DNA of 64,000 nt from Bacillota bacterium (GCA_030526355.1 JAUNDC010000015.1:1-64000), one strand, 5' to 3'. Counted from the stretch's first letter, positions 1-8,827 are shown. The notes: a model not told the origin generated them from the sequence alone. Made by a program: numbers and translations.

Positions 1-176
1 ATAGGGAAGCTTTAGCAAGAGAAGAGGGGCATGCTGCTGGGTTGTCTGAAGGGCATGCTGCGGGCGCCGATTCAAAGGCGAAAGAAATTGCAGCTAACCT
101 AAAAGCTGCAGGTATGAATACTAAAGATATTGCAGTTAATACCGGGGTATCAGAGGAAGAAATCAATGAGCTTTGA
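1..176 (+). CDS. Rpn/PD-(D/E)XK nuclease family protein, C-terminal fragment (cut by window edge)
   Basis: The 58 codons in frame from position 3 to the TGA at 174-176 match, almost letter for letter, the last part of the complete gene at 41405-42343. The shared region is the Glu/Ala/Gly/Lys-rich tail with the sequence AANLKAAGMNTKDIAVNTGV, which resembles a small helix-turn-helix. This copy differs by a seven-codon insertion that repeats the GHAAG motif and by its last residues (INEL instead of IKEL). The nuclease core lies outside the window. Rpn proteins are recombination-promoting nucleases usually present in several copies per genome. Confidence 0.85.
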   Translation, partial: REALAREEGHAAGLSEGHAAGADSKAKEIAANLKAAGMNTKDIAVNTGVSEEEINEL

Positions 177-226
177 AACTGCACCTGCTGGTTTGTTTAA
201 AGCCGCAGGTGAAACCTAGATAAAAA

Positions 227-266
227 ATACCGTGCGAGTGATTATTAAATCATTCACACGGTATTA
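227..266. terminator. Bidirectional intrinsic terminator between the rpn copy and panC
   Basis: A stem of AATACCGTG pairing with CACGGTATT, extended inside by GAGTGAT/ATCATTC, closes around a short loop. On the minus strand it is followed by six T residues, so it should end the panB-panC transcript. On the plus strand the T stretch is weaker. A second small stem (CACCTGC/GCAGGTG, 182-211) lies just downstream of the rpn stop. Confidence 0.7.
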
Positions 267-329
267 TCATTTTGCAGATTTTGATATTCAAAAGTCGGAT
301 TCACCGATTCCATCAGTTTATCAATCAAA

Positions 330-1178
330 TCATACGGTGAAATTATCAATAAGACGCGTCTTACCTATATAGACTGCCAGCGCGATAAGCGTTCCTTTTT
401 TTACATATTCCACAGGCATCAGACTTATGCTGTCTACCGCTTCAATATAATCTATCTTCGCTGCAGGCTCCGCCGAAACAACGCTTCGCATCAGTTCCAG
501 AACCTCATCAGCAGGAACCTCATCATCGGATGCAGCTATCATCTCCTGCGCAGCAGTTATCGAGCTGTAAAGCACCCTCGCTGCGCTCCTTTCCTCGGCA
601 CTGAGGTAAGTGTTGCGGCTTGACTTTGCGAGGCCATCTTCTTCACGTACAGTGGGACATCCGACTATTTCAATTCCGAAGCCCAGATCTCTCACCATCT
701 GTTTTATTACCGCCAGCTGCTGAGCATCTTTCTGCCCGAAATATGCACGATCAGGAGTAACAATATTAAAAAGCTTGCTGACAACAGTGCATACACCCCT
801 GAAGTGCGAAGGCCTGCTCTTCCCGCACAGCTGCGCCGTCATCTCCGACTCCAGATTCACATAAGTCGCAAACCCATCCGGGTACATTTCTCCCACCGAA
901 GGATGGAACACCATATCGCAACCCTTCGCACTCAGGATCTGACAGTCGTGCTCAAAATCTCTCGGATAGCTCTCCAGATCCTCACCCGCTGCAAACTGCG
1001 TCGGGTTCACGAAAACCGACGCAACAACACGATCGCACTGAGCTGCCGCAGCAGTGACGAGTGACGCGTGCCCTTCATGAAGTGCACCCATCGTCGGCAC
1101 CAGCCCGACTGTCAGTCCGTCCGCGCGCCACGCGCGGACCTGCTCACGAACTTCACTGATAGTTTCTGCTATAATCAT
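330..1178 (-). CDS. panC: Pantoate--beta-alanine ligase (pantothenate synthetase)
   Basis: Cytosolic enzyme that joins pantoate and beta-alanine using ATP to make pantothenate, the precursor of coenzyme A. The 282-residue product has the usual family length. It shows the HIGH-type nucleotide motif PTMGALHEGH near residue 30, YFGQKDAQQL near residue 147 and KSSRNTYLS near residue 187, all hallmarks of PanC. The ATG at 1178 fits the conserved N-terminus. It is the last gene of a DUF2520 protein-panB-panC operon, 26 bases after panB, and a strong terminator follows at 227-266. No panD was seen here, so beta-alanine must come from elsewhere. Confidence 0.96.
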   Translation of the reverse strand: MIIAETISEVREQVRAWRADGLTVGLVPTMGALHEGHASLVTAAAAQCDRVVASVFVNPTQFAAGEDLESYPRDFEHDCQILSAKGCDMVFHPSVGEMYPDGFATYVNLESEMTAQLCGKSRPSHFRGVCTVVSKLFNIVTPDRAYFGQKDAQQLAVIKQMVRDLGFGIEIVGCPTVREEDGLAKSSRNTYLSAEERSAARVLYSSITAAQEMIAASDDEVPADEVLELMRSVVSAEPAAKIDYIEAVDSISLMPVEYVKKGTLIALAVYIGKTRLIDNFTV

Positions 1179-1204
1179 TTTTGCCTGTTAATTCCTTCCT
1201 GTTT

Positions 1205-2038
1205 TTATTTATCCGCCAGCTTTGCAATTATTTCATCATCTATTTTGAATCCATGGGCTTCGGTCGGGAACGCCCCTGACTTGACCTCTGCATCATAGGC
1301 CTTAAAGCCCTCAACCATGATTTCTCCCAGATTAGCGTACTTCTTTACAAACTTAGGGACATAATCGCTGAATACACCCATCATGTCCTGCCATACCAGC
1401 ACCTGACCATCGCAGCCGTCACCTGCACCGATGCCGATGGTCGGAATCATCAGCTTTTCACTGATAAGCGCTGCCAGCTTCGAAGGCACACATTCCAGAA
1501 CAACTGCGAATGCACCTGCTTCCTGTATATCATAAGCGTCCTGCAGAATTTTTGCGGCCGCTTCTTCTGTTTTTCCCTGAACCTTGAATCCTCCGAAAGC
1601 ATTTACCGACTGCGGAGTCATGCCAATGTGAGCAACCACAGGAATTCCGGCATCCACTATAGCACGAATATGCTCCTTTACAGCCGCGCCTCCTTCCAGC
1701 TTTACTGCATTGCATCCTGTTTCCTTCATCAGCCTTCCAGCATTGACAACAGCATCATAAACCGACGGCTGATAAGACATGAACGGCATATCCACTACTA
1801 CAAAGGTATTCTCAGTTCCCCTGCATACTGCTGCGCCATGATGAATCATATCCTCCATTGTAACTGCCAGCGTGTCCTTGTATCCCAGCATTGTGTTCCC
1901 CAGTGAGTCTCCCACCAGTATCATGTTGGTGCCCGCAGTTTCCATCAGCTTGGCTGTAGAATAATCGTAGCATGTAAGCATCGAAATCTTCTCACCCGTT
2001 TCCTTCATTTTCAGTAAGCTTGCAACAGTGTTTTTCAT
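1205..2038 (-). CDS. panB: 3-methyl-2-oxobutanoate hydroxymethyltransferase
   Basis: Transfers a hydroxymethyl group from methylenetetrahydrofolate to alpha-ketoisovalerate, giving ketopantoate, the first committed step to pantothenate. The 277-residue protein carries the metal/substrate loop VGDSLGN and the run GGAAVKEHI typical of PanB. The frame stays open upstream to 2170, but the start at 2038 is chosen because AAAGGA precedes that ATG and the protein then begins [12 protein letters not shown] as in the family. The stop codon of the upstream gene (2041-2043) sits between this SD and the ATG, so the two genes are probably translationally coupled. Confidence 0.96.
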   Translation of the reverse strand: MKNTVASLLKMKETGEKISMLTCYDYSTAKLMETAGTNMILVGDSLGNTMLGYKDTLAVTMEDMIHHGAAVCRGTENTFVVVDMPFMSYQPSVYDAVVNAGRLMKETGCNAVKLEGGAAVKEHIRAIVDAGIPVVAHIGMTPQSVNAFGGFKVQGKTEEAAAKILQDAYDIQEAGAFAVVLECVPSKLAALISEKLMIPTIGIGAGDGCDGQVLVWQDMMGVFSDYVPKFVKKYANLGEIMVEGFKAYDAEVKSGAFPTEAHGFKIDDEIIAKLADK

Positions 2039-2040
2039 TT

Positions 2041-2991
2041 TTACTTTTCCTTTCTCAGCATATCCGACATTCCGGCATAATCTCTGTCCAGATGTCTCTG
2101 CTGTGCCATTCGCACCAATCTGCTGCTCAGCAGACGGTACAGTTCTTTTTCCGAATCGTCCTCGAGACACTCGAGGTGCTTCTTCACAGTGGTGGTATCG
2201 TTTCTTTCGATGGGGCCCGTCAGACTTGCAGCAGGACCGACTTCAGCGATATGCGCCATATTCCCTTTGAGTATAGGTGCCAGTGCTCTGACAGCTTCCG
2301 CTTCTGTAAAGCCGCACCGTGTCATCAGCTCCAGGCTCTGGTCTATAAGCCCGCACACCAGATTGCTTGCCATAGCGGCAGCACAGTGATATGTGGTCTT
2401 ATTTCTGCCGTCAATTATGCGCACCGGGTTTCCCATTTCTTCCAGGAAGTCCTTTATTATGTAAAGTCCTTTCTGTCCGTCGGCTGTGTATTCGCTGTAT
2501 GCTCCTTCGGAGCCTGCGGCCTGTCCGTCTACAGTACAGCCGCCTCCTTCAATGGTAAAAAAAACATCCGCAAGCTCTCTGTAAGCGTTGTATTTATCGC
2601 TTACGGCGAACAAGGGATGAACTGAATATCCAAAAGCTCCTGTTTCTTCTATACCGTCAAACGCGTCTGCCGATGAAAGGCTTCCGCTGCAGTGACATAT
2701 CGATTTGCCTTTTATGCTGTACCTTCGGATCTGATGCCAGACCTGGTTTATTCTTCCGTCCGGAACAGTCAGAAAAATCACATCGCACTCCCTGACTAAA
2801 GCTTCAATATCTTCAAATGCTTTTGTTCCTGTGAAACGCGCCGCATCTTCTGCGGAATTTCTGCTATGGCTGAAGTAGCCTTTAACCGTCATACCTGCCT
2901 GAGGCTTCGCTTCCGCGAAATATTTTCCCAGGCTTGTCCCGACTTTTCCTGCTCCTATGAATCCTGCTTCCAGCTTGATCCCTCCTCTCAT
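2041..2991 (-). CDS. Rossmann-like and DUF2520 domain-containing oxidoreductase
   Basis: About 316 residues. The N-terminus has a clear NAD(P)-binding motif, [13 protein letters not shown], followed by a Rossmann fold and a C-terminal all-helical DUF2520 domain (from about residue 150, HPLFAVSD onward). Proteins of this family are predicted NAD(P)-dependent reductases and are often found next to panB/panC, where a ketopantoate-reductase-like role has been suggested; that role is inference here. The start is uncertain. The frame is open back to a TTG at 3105 without a ribosome binding site. The ATG at 2991 has AAGGAT directly against it, and a GGAGG lies inside the first codons. First gene of the pan operon. 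Confidence 0.85.
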   Translation of the reverse strand: MRGGIKLEAGFIGAGKVGTSLGKYFAEAKPQAGMTVKGYFSHSRNSAEDAARFTGTKAFEDIEALVRECDVIFLTVPDGRINQVWHQIRRYSIKGKSICHCSGSLSSADAFDGIEETGAFGYSVHPLFAVSDKYNAYRELADVFFTIEGGGCTVDGQAAGSEGAYSEYTADGQKGLYIIKDFLEEMGNPVRIIDGRNKTTYHCAAAMASNLVCGLIDQSLELMTRCGFTEAEAVRALAPILKGNMAHIAEVGPAASLTGPIERNDTTTVKKHLECLEDDSEKELYRLLSSRLVRMAQQRHLDRDYAGMSDMLRKEK

Positions 2992-3105
2992 ATCCTTGCT
3001 GATAAATGAGTGAAGCGATGTTCCTTCGTCTTGTTCCTTCTCGGATAAAAGCGATGAAACCACTGCGGCTTCTGCCGCTGGCTCTGAAAAAGGATCGTAT
3101 GTCAA

Positions 3106-3245
3106 ATTTTGCTTATTTCTGCGCCGGTGTCTGATATTATCAGTGCCGTTTTACGGGCTAGACTGCGGCGCCGGTATAGTTCCGGGAGCTCTCACCTGCC
3201 GGATACCACCCATCCGTTGTAAATGATATCACAATTCCAGAAGAA
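3106..3245 (-). promoter_or_regulatory. GC-rich, hairpin-forming leader upstream of the pan operon
   Basis: Read on the minus strand this gap contains several inverted repeats: GGTAT-CCGG paired with CCGG-AACT-ATACC, CCGT/ACGG, and the palindrome CTGATAATATCAG. Structured 5' leaders (the Rfam 'pan' motif) are known ahead of pan genes in Firmicutes, but I cannot confirm that this sequence fits that model. No clear sigma-70 promoter was found for the minus strand. Confidence 0.25.
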
Positions 3246-3274
3246 ATAAAAGTATAAAATCCTCGCGACATTCA

Positions 3275-3303
3275 TTGACATATTTTTTGCATAAAAGTAT
3301 ACT
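3275..3303 (+). promoter_or_regulatory. Sigma-70 promoter for the SGNH hydrolase gene
   Basis: TTGACA at 3275-3280, a 17-base spacer, then TATACT at 3298-3303. Transcription should begin near 3310 and read into the gene starting at 3337. Confidence 0.8.
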
Positions 3304-3336
3304 AATATCGTATGCGCGCAAAGGGAGGATCTTCTG

Positions 3337-3897
3337 ATGAAAAAGAAGCTCGTATTCATAGGCAACAGTATAGTGAACGGATTCCCGTGGAAACGCAGCC
3401 AGTGCTTCGTGTCTCTGGTACGTAAAGCCACCGGGTTTGACGTAATAAACAAAGGCATAAACGGTGATACCACCGGGAACATAATTAGAAGATTCGATAA
3501 TGATGTTATCGCCCACAGACCTGATACTGTCTTCATCCTGACAGGCACCAACGATTTCATATACGATGAGCTGACTCCGGATCAGGTATATTCCAACCTG
3601 ATAAGCCTGTCGGAAAGCGCAGCCGCCGAGGGAATTACACCTGTTCTTGTCACACCGCTGCCTGTAGATGCGGAAATGGCATCCAGATTGTGGATGGCCG
3701 GCTCCGGCACGGATTACGACACAATCAACAGACAGCTCAGCGAGCTCAGCGAACTCATCAGAAACTGCGGGCTTGAATACATAGATCTTAACAGCGAATA
3801 CCGCAGATGCGGGCTCTACCACGACGGCGTCCATCCGACACCTGAAGGGCACGGCTTTATTGCACAGGTTATACTCGACAGCATCGCTGAAGCATAA
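3337..3897 (+). CDS. SGNH/GDSL-family hydrolase
   Basis: Small 186-residue esterase/lipase-type hydrolase of the SGNH superfamily. It shows the block I motif FIGNSI near residue 8 (nucleophile Ser), block II INGDTTG, block III TGTND and block V DGVHPT, which holds the catalytic Asp and His. There is no signal peptide, so it is cytosolic. GGGAGG lies nine bases before the ATG at 3337. The natural substrate cannot be read from the sequence; thioesterase or arylesterase activity is typical of such compact members. The 3' end is part of a tandem duplication (3879-3949). An ArsR-type regulator follows on the same strand. Confidence 0.88.
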   Translation: MKKKLVFIGNSIVNGFPWKRSQCFVSLVRKATGFDVINKGINGDTTGNIIRRFDNDVIAHRPDTVFILTGTNDFIYDELTPDQVYSNLISLSESAAAEGITPVLVTPLPVDAEMASRLWMAGSGTDYDTINRQLSELSELIRNCGLEYIDLNSEYRRCGLYHDGVHPTPEGHGFIAQVILDSIAEA

Positions 3898-3949
3898 AGC
3901 CTCAATATTCATTACAGCATCGCTGAAGCATAAAGCCTCAATATCATTA
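3879..3949 (+). repeat. 36-bp tandem duplication over a gene 3' end
   Basis: Two head-to-tail copies (3879-3914 and 3915-3949) that differ by one base. Each contains the last codons and stop codon of the SGNH hydrolase gene plus the following bases. The first copy provides the functional stop; the second is non-coding spacer before the ArsR gene. Confidence 0.9.
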
Positions 3950-3967
3950 CAAGGAGCACTTTAAAAC

Positions 3968-4297
3968 ATGAGACTCAGAAAAGAAATCGATGAAATGCAG
4001 GAAAAGGATATCCTGCTGATCGCCAGAATATCAGATGCTCTGGCTCACCCTGCCAGAATCAAAATCTTCAGATACATCATGCAGAATAACAAGCTGCGCG
4101 AAAAGGTATGCAACAAGGATCTTGTAGCATATTTTGATTATTCACAGGCGACAATCTCACAGCATGTAAAAAAGCTGAAGGATGCAGGGCTGATTCAGGT
4201 TCAGAAGGAGGACAGGTATTCATATTACTACGTCCACCTGGGCACTCTGAATGATTACCTGGTTGCTACTAAAAAATTCGAAAATATGGAACCTTGA
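3968..4297 (+). CDS. ArsR-family winged helix-turn-helix regulator
   Basis: A 109-residue DNA-binding protein with the ArsR pattern: ISDALAHPARIKIFRYI leading into a helix-turn-helix (YFDYSQATISQHVKKLKDAG) and a beta-wing (QVQKEDRYSYYYVH). It lacks the CxCxxC metal-binding motif of ArsR/SmtB sensors, so the signal it senses is unknown; it has one isolated Cys (VCNKD). AAGGAG at 3951-3956 is eleven bases before the ATG. It may be co-transcribed with the SGNH hydrolase. Its last 78 bases overlap, on the opposite strand, the 3' end of the metallophosphoesterase gene. Confidence 0.88.
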   Translation: MRLRKEIDEMQEKDILLIARISDALAHPARIKIFRYIMQNNKLREKVCNKDLVAYFDYSQATISQHVKKLKDAGLIQVQKEDRYSYYYVHLGTLNDYLVATKKFENMEP

Positions 4298-5644
4298 TTC
4301 CTTTTTTATTACGGCTTCGTCAATTACGGAGCCGTTTTTATCAAGGCTTGCAACAGACAAGGACCTTCGCCCCGCCGTTATCATCTGAAAATTAAACCCT
4401 CCGTCAACCACAGTTTCAGCATAGAGCGGAGCATTATAGCCTGTGTAGTAGGTGCTTTTCATATTCCCGGAGTTTCCGGTGATGTACGTTATTCCGTTTA
4501 TCTTCCTGGTTCTCATATACACGTGCTGATGACCGGACAGCACCAGATCCACGTCCCCTTTTTCCATAACAGGAGTCCACAGCTTCCTGAGCTGCGGCGA
4601 AACCGTATTATAGTCATGCAGCCCATATGGAGGGTGATGTGTGACAACTATGTTCCATATCTTCGGACTTTCATCCAGTGTTTTCTCAAGCCAGCCTTCT
4701 ATGCTGTCCTCGCATCTTTCCCATTCCTCGCTGCCCAGTGCCGCCTTTCTTTTATCTGTCAGAAATGAGCTGTCCATCATAATGAATCGACAGTATCCGT
4801 AATCGAAATAATAGAAGCTTTCTTTCAGTCCTTCAATATCCGGTCCGTTTTCGGGGAGTGTAAAAAGTGCCTTGTACGTGTTGTTGGAGCCTGCGCCCTC
4901 ATGGTTTCCGGGTACTGTCATCAGGGGTATGCGGCTGAATAATGCGGCATTCTCAAAGAAGCTGTCCCATTGTTTTATGCTTTTGCCATTGTCCACCAGA
5001 TCTCCGCCTGACAACGCGAAATCGATGCCGGGGTATCTGCCATATATGGTGCTTAATGCATTTCCCCACTTTCCGTACTCATTGCCGGCCTGCACGTCGC
5101 CCAGATAAAGAAATGTTGTCTCCTGCCTGTTTTCCGGGGTTCTGAAGGTTCCCGCCCATTGGAAGGTTCCTGTCCCTTGGAATTTCTCTATCTCTTGGAA
5201 GCTCCCACCGTCACCGATTTCACAATAATATTCCTGCCCTGCCTTAAGATTCTCAAGACTCACCGAGTATCTGTAATATTTTCCGCCGGAAGCAGTTTCT
5301 CTGTCGGCTTTGATAAGCGCTGATTCCGCAGCTTCCCCAGGCGTCCTGCCGTAGTGAAAGTAAGACGGCCCGGCTTCGTTCCCTTTCCAGCTGATAACTA
5401 TTTCATCCCGCGTTTCCCCAAGGGCCAGCATAACCTGAAGCTCCGCCGCTTCACGTTCGTTTTCCTGCTGCTTCACCGCTTCGCTGGTATGCACTGCTTT
5501 GTCATCCTGATTATAAATGCTGTAAAAATGTACCCCTTCGATGGTGCTGAAGATGAGCACTCCTGCAAGGGTAGCCGTAAGTATTCCTGATATTATCAGA
5601 ACCGCTGTGAACCATCTGTGTTTCCTGTAAAAATCCCGCAGCAT
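4220..5644 (-). CDS. Membrane-anchored metallophosphoesterase (purple-acid-phosphatase-like)
   Basis: About 474 residues. An N-terminal membrane segment (residues 13-34) anchors the protein with its enzyme part outside. A fibronectin-like domain (about 75-165, with the run QEYYCEIGDG) precedes the calcineurin-like phosphoesterase domain. The metal-binding motifs are complete: GDVQ, GGDLVDNG, GNHE, THHPPYG and SGHQHVYM. This architecture is typical of secreted phosphatases acting on phosphate esters or nucleotides. The ATG at 5644 is preferred over the in-frame TTG at 5647 because GAGGAGG lies nine bases upstream. The last 78 bases run antisense to the ArsR gene. Confidence 0.88.
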   Translation of the reverse strand: MLRDFYRKHRWFTAVLIISGILTATLAGVLIFSTIEGVHFYSIYNQDDKAVHTSEAVKQQENEREAAELQVMLALGETRDEIVISWKGNEAGPSYFHYGRTPGEAAESALIKADRETASGGKYYRYSVSLENLKAGQEYYCEIGDGGSFQEIEKFQGTGTFQWAGTFRTPENRQETTFLYLGDVQAGNEYGKWGNALSTIYGRYPGIDFALSGGDLVDNGKSIKQWDSFFENAALFSRIPLMTVPGNHEGAGSNNTYKALFTLPENGPDIEGLKESFYYFDYGYCRFIMMDSSFLTDKRKAALGSEEWERCEDSIEGWLEKTLDESPKIWNIVVTHHPPYGLHDYNTVSPQLRKLWTPVMEKGDVDLVLSGHQHVYMRTRKINGITYITGNSGNMKSTYYTGYNAPLYAETVVDGGFNFQMITAGRRSLSVASLDKNGSVIDEAVIKKESRFHIFEFFSSNQVIIQSAQVDVVI

Positions 5645-5645
5645 C

Positions 5646-5690
5646 AAAAAAACCTCCTCTGGCTTATGATACGCATTCTGGAGGTTTTTA
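5646..5690 (-). terminator. Hairpin with T-run before the metallophosphoesterase gene, containing its SD
   Basis: On the minus strand AACCTCC pairs with GGAGGTT and is followed by seven T residues, as in an intrinsic terminator after the RNase H gene. The 3' arm of the stem is also the GGAGG ribosome binding site of the metallophosphoesterase, so folding would both stop transcription and hide the SD. The loop is 22 bases long, which weakens the case. Confidence 0.45.
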
Positions 5691-5744
5691 TCAGTTTTTT
5701 GTGCACCGGGTTTTCAGGGGCGGCACCTGTCGGGTTTACTCAGA

Positions 5745-6311
5745 TTATTCCTCTTGCTTATGCCTGAGCTCATCGATTCCCAGATTTGCCAGCTCATCGG
5801 CTCTGTTGTTCATCTCTGTCACGTAAATAAAATCTTCAAAAGAAAATTCCGCTCCATTCCACTCAGTAAATTTATGATACAGCTTATCAAAATCCGTCTG
5901 CGTGCTGCTGATGTTCACGTGCCCTTTTACGCGATAAAAATTAATTTCGTGCAGATCTATGAAAGGCAGAAGCTGCTTCCAGAGGTCCTGGTTCTCTACC
6001 GGTTTTTTTGCTGCGGTTTTCCAGCCGTTTTTCAACCATCCTTTATACCATTTTTTTCTGAAGCAGTCCATCAGATAGCTGCTGTCCGAAAACACATGAA
6101 TCGTCTGGTTCTCTTTCGTTATCGCCTGAAATGCAGCCAGAAGTGCCATCATTTCCATTCTGTTGTTGGTGGTATTCCGTTCACTTCCGTACAGTTCCTT
6201 TTTCGCGCTGCCGAATTCCAGTATCGCTCCCCAGCCGCCTAGATTCTCATCGTTCTGGTTGCCGGAGCATCCACCGTCGGTATATATTCTGAGAATCCTG
6301 TCGTTTCTCAT
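5745..6311 (-). CDS. Ribonuclease H family protein
   Basis: About 188 residues with the four acidic RNase H active-site positions visible: TDGGCSGNQ (first Asp), NRMEMMA (Glu), SDSSYLMDC (Asp) and NNRADELAN (last Asp). It cleaves the RNA strand of RNA-DNA hybrids. It is longer than E. coli RNase HI because of an insert near residues 130-165. The ATG at 6311 is chosen over one at 6323: it has GGAGG seven bases upstream and overlaps the preceding gene's stop as ATGA, so translation is coupled to the small acidic protein gene before it. Confidence 0.93.
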   Translation of the reverse strand: MRNDRILRIYTDGGCSGNQNDENLGGWGAILEFGSAKKELYGSERNTTNNRMEMMALLAAFQAITKENQTIHVFSDSSYLMDCFRKKWYKGWLKNGWKTAAKKPVENQDLWKQLLPFIDLHEINFYRVKGHVNISSTQTDFDKLYHKFTEWNGAEFSFEDFIYVTEMNNRADELANLGIDELRHKQEE

Positions 6312-6784
6312 CCCTGCCTCCATTCCAGCTTCTCTGTCAGGCTGCCCAGCAGATCGGTTATCATTTCGTGCGTTCCCTGACAGCTCTGTGCGAAAAGCTC
6401 CATCAAAAAGTCCAGTTTGATCTGCTGCAGTTCCGTGCTTCCTTCCGAAAGGTTTTCATAGTAGTTTTCGTCGAATTCGGCGTGGCATGTATTATCCTCA
6501 AGTAGCAGATGTTCTATGGAAAATTCTGTATTTATAAGTTTCTCCTCATCGAATATCAGGCTCAGCCCTCCGCACAAAAATATGCAGTCTCCTATCAGCA
6601 CTTCCGTGATGCTCTCTATTGTCTCCTGAAACATATCGCCTGCTTCTTCATACGGCTCCAGCGCATCGCTGATATTGATGTCTATTGCAGCTTCTCCGTC
6701 TGCTGCAAACTTGACTTCGCATAGAAAAAGCGGCACTGCATTCATAGCCTCTGTGTTCTGAATCTCATTCTGTATGTCAGTCAT
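6308..6784 (-). CDS. Acidic hypothetical protein
   Basis: 158 residues, strongly acidic, with no signal peptide or membrane segment. I do not recognise the family. It begins MTDIQNEIQNTEAMNAVPLF and has a central segment rich in Glu/Asp (EEAGDMFQETIESITEV) and a Cys-Gly-Gly (LCGGLSL). AAGGAG lies well placed before the ATG at 6784. The stop overlaps the RNase H start by ATGA, so the two are co-translated; a cytosolic partner or accessory role is possible but not shown. Confidence 0.75.
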   Translation of the reverse strand: MTDIQNEIQNTEAMNAVPLFLCEVKFAADGEAAIDINISDALEPYEEAGDMFQETIESITEVLIGDCIFLCGGLSLIFDEEKLINTEFSIEHLLLEDNTCHAEFDENYYENLSEGSTELQQIKLDFLMELFAQSCQGTHEMITDLLGSLTEKLEWRQG

Positions 6785-6863
6785 TTTGTTTTCTCCTTTT
6801 TATTATATTAATCTCTATGATACAGTCTGGCTGTACTTCGCGATTCTTCTTATTTCGGCTGCA

Positions 6864-7000
6864 CTATGGATTTATCCAGCGCACCATTCCGGCTCCCATC
6901 TCATCATTCGGACGTTCGACAAATCCGAATTTCCTGTAGAACCCATTATACCATGCCTTACCTCTGAAAATATAACGGTTGGCATGATTCAATGAACGCT
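6864..7000 (-). pseudogene. GNAT acetyltransferase 3' remnant
   Basis: On the minus strand, about 45 codons ending at the stop 6864-6866 read as the end of a GNAT acetyltransferase, including WYNGFYRKFGFVERPNDEMG and MVRWINP. The core acetyl-CoA motif is missing and no start codon with an SD is present, so this is a relic. A 20-bp piece of it (GGCATGGTATAATG and flank) occurs again about 80 bases upstream, near 7030-7048, pointing to local rearrangement. The rest of 6785-7468 holds no gene I can support with confidence. Confidence 0.6.
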
Positions 7001-7301
7001 TCATATTTTTTTCTGATTGTGCGTTCATTATACCATGCCTTTCCTCTTAATACATAGTATATTCGAATTTACTTTAATTCATATTTACTCAAAGAACTGT
7101 CAAAACCCTTATTATCGGCAACTGCTCCTCATACACTAATTTACCGATGAAGCTTTATCCTTCTTTCAGTATCTGCTCCAAAACCAAGCGAGCAAAACCA
7201 GGCGAATAAAAACCAGGCTAGCACGTGCTCACTTTCCAGTTGATATACATAACCGACATCAAACCTCATTAATTACCACAGCAGAGCCTTCATCATAACC
7301 G

Positions 7302-7475
7302 TCACGAATCTTCATCATTTGACTTTTCACCTAAATTGGAGTATCTTTGTAAAAGTAACCCGACAATCATCAAAGCCAAAAAATCTGAAATCACCAGAAC
7401 AAAATAAACCAAAACAGCCAGAAATACAATAATCACATAAACCACAAAGCTAACAAGGAGACCCTCATATGTCAT
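7302..7475 (-). CDS. Possible small membrane protein
   Basis: A 57-residue reading frame with about two hydrophobic segments (FVVYVIIVFLAVLVYFVLVI, then LALMIVGLLL) and a charged tail (EKSNDEDS). AAAGGA lies about ten bases before the ATG at 7475. It overlaps the start of the MBL-fold gene in antisense, which argues against it, and it has no recognisable family. Listed as possible only. Confidence 0.25.
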   Translation of the reverse strand: MTYEGLLVSFVVYVIIVFLAVLVYFVLVISDFLALMIVGLLLQRYSNLGEKSNDEDS

Positions 7476-8263
7476 TACAGTTCTGTTCCTTTGCAAGCGG
7501 AAGCAGCGGGAACTGCTATCTTATAAAAAACGAAACTACCGCCGTGCTTATCGATGCAGGAATCTCGGGCAAAAAAATATTCCAGGCACTGGAGGACACT
7601 GCCACCCCGCCTGAAATGGTCAAAGCACTGCTCATTACTCATGAACACATCGACCATGTCAAGAGCATCCCGATTGTCACAAAAAAACTCCCCAACATCC
7701 TGGCATATGCCAACGAAGCCACATGGCAGAGCATCGAACGCCCGGTTTCCCCGGATAAGCAGCGAACCTTCAGCACAGGGGAGGATTTTTACATAGACGA
7801 CCTGATCATCAGGCCATTTTCCATCCCCCACGACGCAGCCGAACCAGTCGGTTATTCCATATATTACGGCGACAGCCAGATAAGCATTGTAACAGACGTG
7901 GGATACATAACAGATGAAATTTTCCAAGAAATCACCGACGCCGACCTGCTGATGCTGGAAGCCAACCACGAAGAAGAAATCCTGCTGATGGGAAGCTATC
8001 CATACGAGTTGAAGCGCAGAATACTCGGCGAAAACGGCCACCTGTCCAACGTCAATGCCGGCAGATGTCTGTGCGGACTGGTGGAAGCGCGAAACAAAAA
8101 ACGCCGTGTCCTGCTGGGTCATCTCAGCCGAGAGAACAACGACCCGTCAGTGGCAATGCTGGCAGTCAAGAACACTCTTATGGAAAACAATATCATACCC
8201 GGCAGCGACCTAAAGCTGGAAGTCGTGCTGCGCGACTGCTGCAGCTGCATTTATGAGGTGTAA
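7469..8263 (+). CDS. MBL-fold metallohydrolase (YycJ/WalJ type)
   Basis: 264-residue metallo-beta-lactamase-fold hydrolase. It opens FCSFASGSSGNCYLI and has the metal motif THEHIDH at residues 57-63, TDVGY near 150, LEANHE near 170 and GHLS near 213, as in YycJ/WalJ proteins. WalJ has been linked to cell-wall/DNA-replication coordination and has 5'-3' exonuclease-like relatives. In many Firmicutes this gene lies directly before rlmH, as it does here. AAGGAG precedes the ATG at 7469. Transcription continues into rlmH, 43 bases downstream. Confidence 0.92.
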   Translation: MSLQFCSFASGSSGNCYLIKNETTAVLIDAGISGKKIFQALEDTATPPEMVKALLITHEHIDHVKSIPIVTKKLPNILAYANEATWQSIERPVSPDKQRTFSTGEDFYIDDLIIRPFSIPHDAAEPVGYSIYYGDSQISIVTDVGYITDEIFQEITDADLLMLEANHEEEILLMGSYPYELKRRILGENGHLSNVNAGRCLCGLVEARNKKRRVLLGHLSRENNDPSVAMLAVKNTLMENNIIPGSDLKLEVVLRDCCSCIYEV

Positions 8264-8306
8264 AATGCACGTGTGCGGCACGTCATCAGAGAATCGAGGT
8301 GTAAAA

Positions 8307-8786
8307 ATGAACGTGACCATTTTAGCCGTAGGCAAGCTTAAAGAAAAATACTGGCGTGATGCCATAGCCGAATATTCCAAAAGACTCAAAAGCTACTGCA
8401 ATCTGCAGATAATCGAAATAAAAGAAAGTCTCCTTCGCGCCAACCCATCAGCAGCCGATGAGGAAGCTGTCAAAACCGCAGAAGGAGCAGATATTCTCAA
8501 TAAAATCAAGCCCTCGGACTATGTGATTACTCTTGAAATCAAAGGCAAAAGCCTTTCATCAGAAGCTCTGGCACAAAAAATAGAAGCTCTTGCCATCGAC
8601 GGCAAGAGCAGCATAGTATTCATTATCGGCGGATCACTGGGTCTTTCGGAGGAAGTCAGCAGAAGAGCAGACTTCAAGCTTTCGTTTTCAGCCATGACCT
8701 TCCCGCACCAGATGATGCGGGTGATCTTGCTGGAGCAGATTTACAGAAGCTTCAAAATCAACAGGCATGAAGCGTATCATAAATAA
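8307..8786 (+). CDS. rlmH: 23S rRNA (pseudouridine-1915-N3)-methyltransferase
   Basis: SPOUT-class methyltransferase that methylates pseudouridine 1915 in helix 69 of 23S rRNA on assembled ribosomes, using SAM. The 159-residue length is exactly the family norm. It begins MNVTILAVGKLKEKYW and has the SAM-knot motif FIIGGSLGLSEEV and the C-terminal MTFPHQMMRVILLEQIYRSF. The frame is open upstream to 8253, but the ATG at 8307 has GAGGTG upstream and matches the family start. It is the last gene of the MBL-fold-rlmH unit and converges on the trp relic. Confidence 0.96.
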   Translation: MNVTILAVGKLKEKYWRDAIAEYSKRLKSYCNLQIIEIKESLLRANPSAADEEAVKTAEGADILNKIKPSDYVITLEIKGKSLSSEALAQKIEALAIDGKSSIVFIIGGSLGLSEEVSRRADFKLSFSAMTFPHQMMRVILLEQIYRSFKINRHEAYHK

Positions 8787-8827
8787 CCGCAAAAACCAAT
8801 CTGCAGCTAACTGCTATAAGCTATGCA

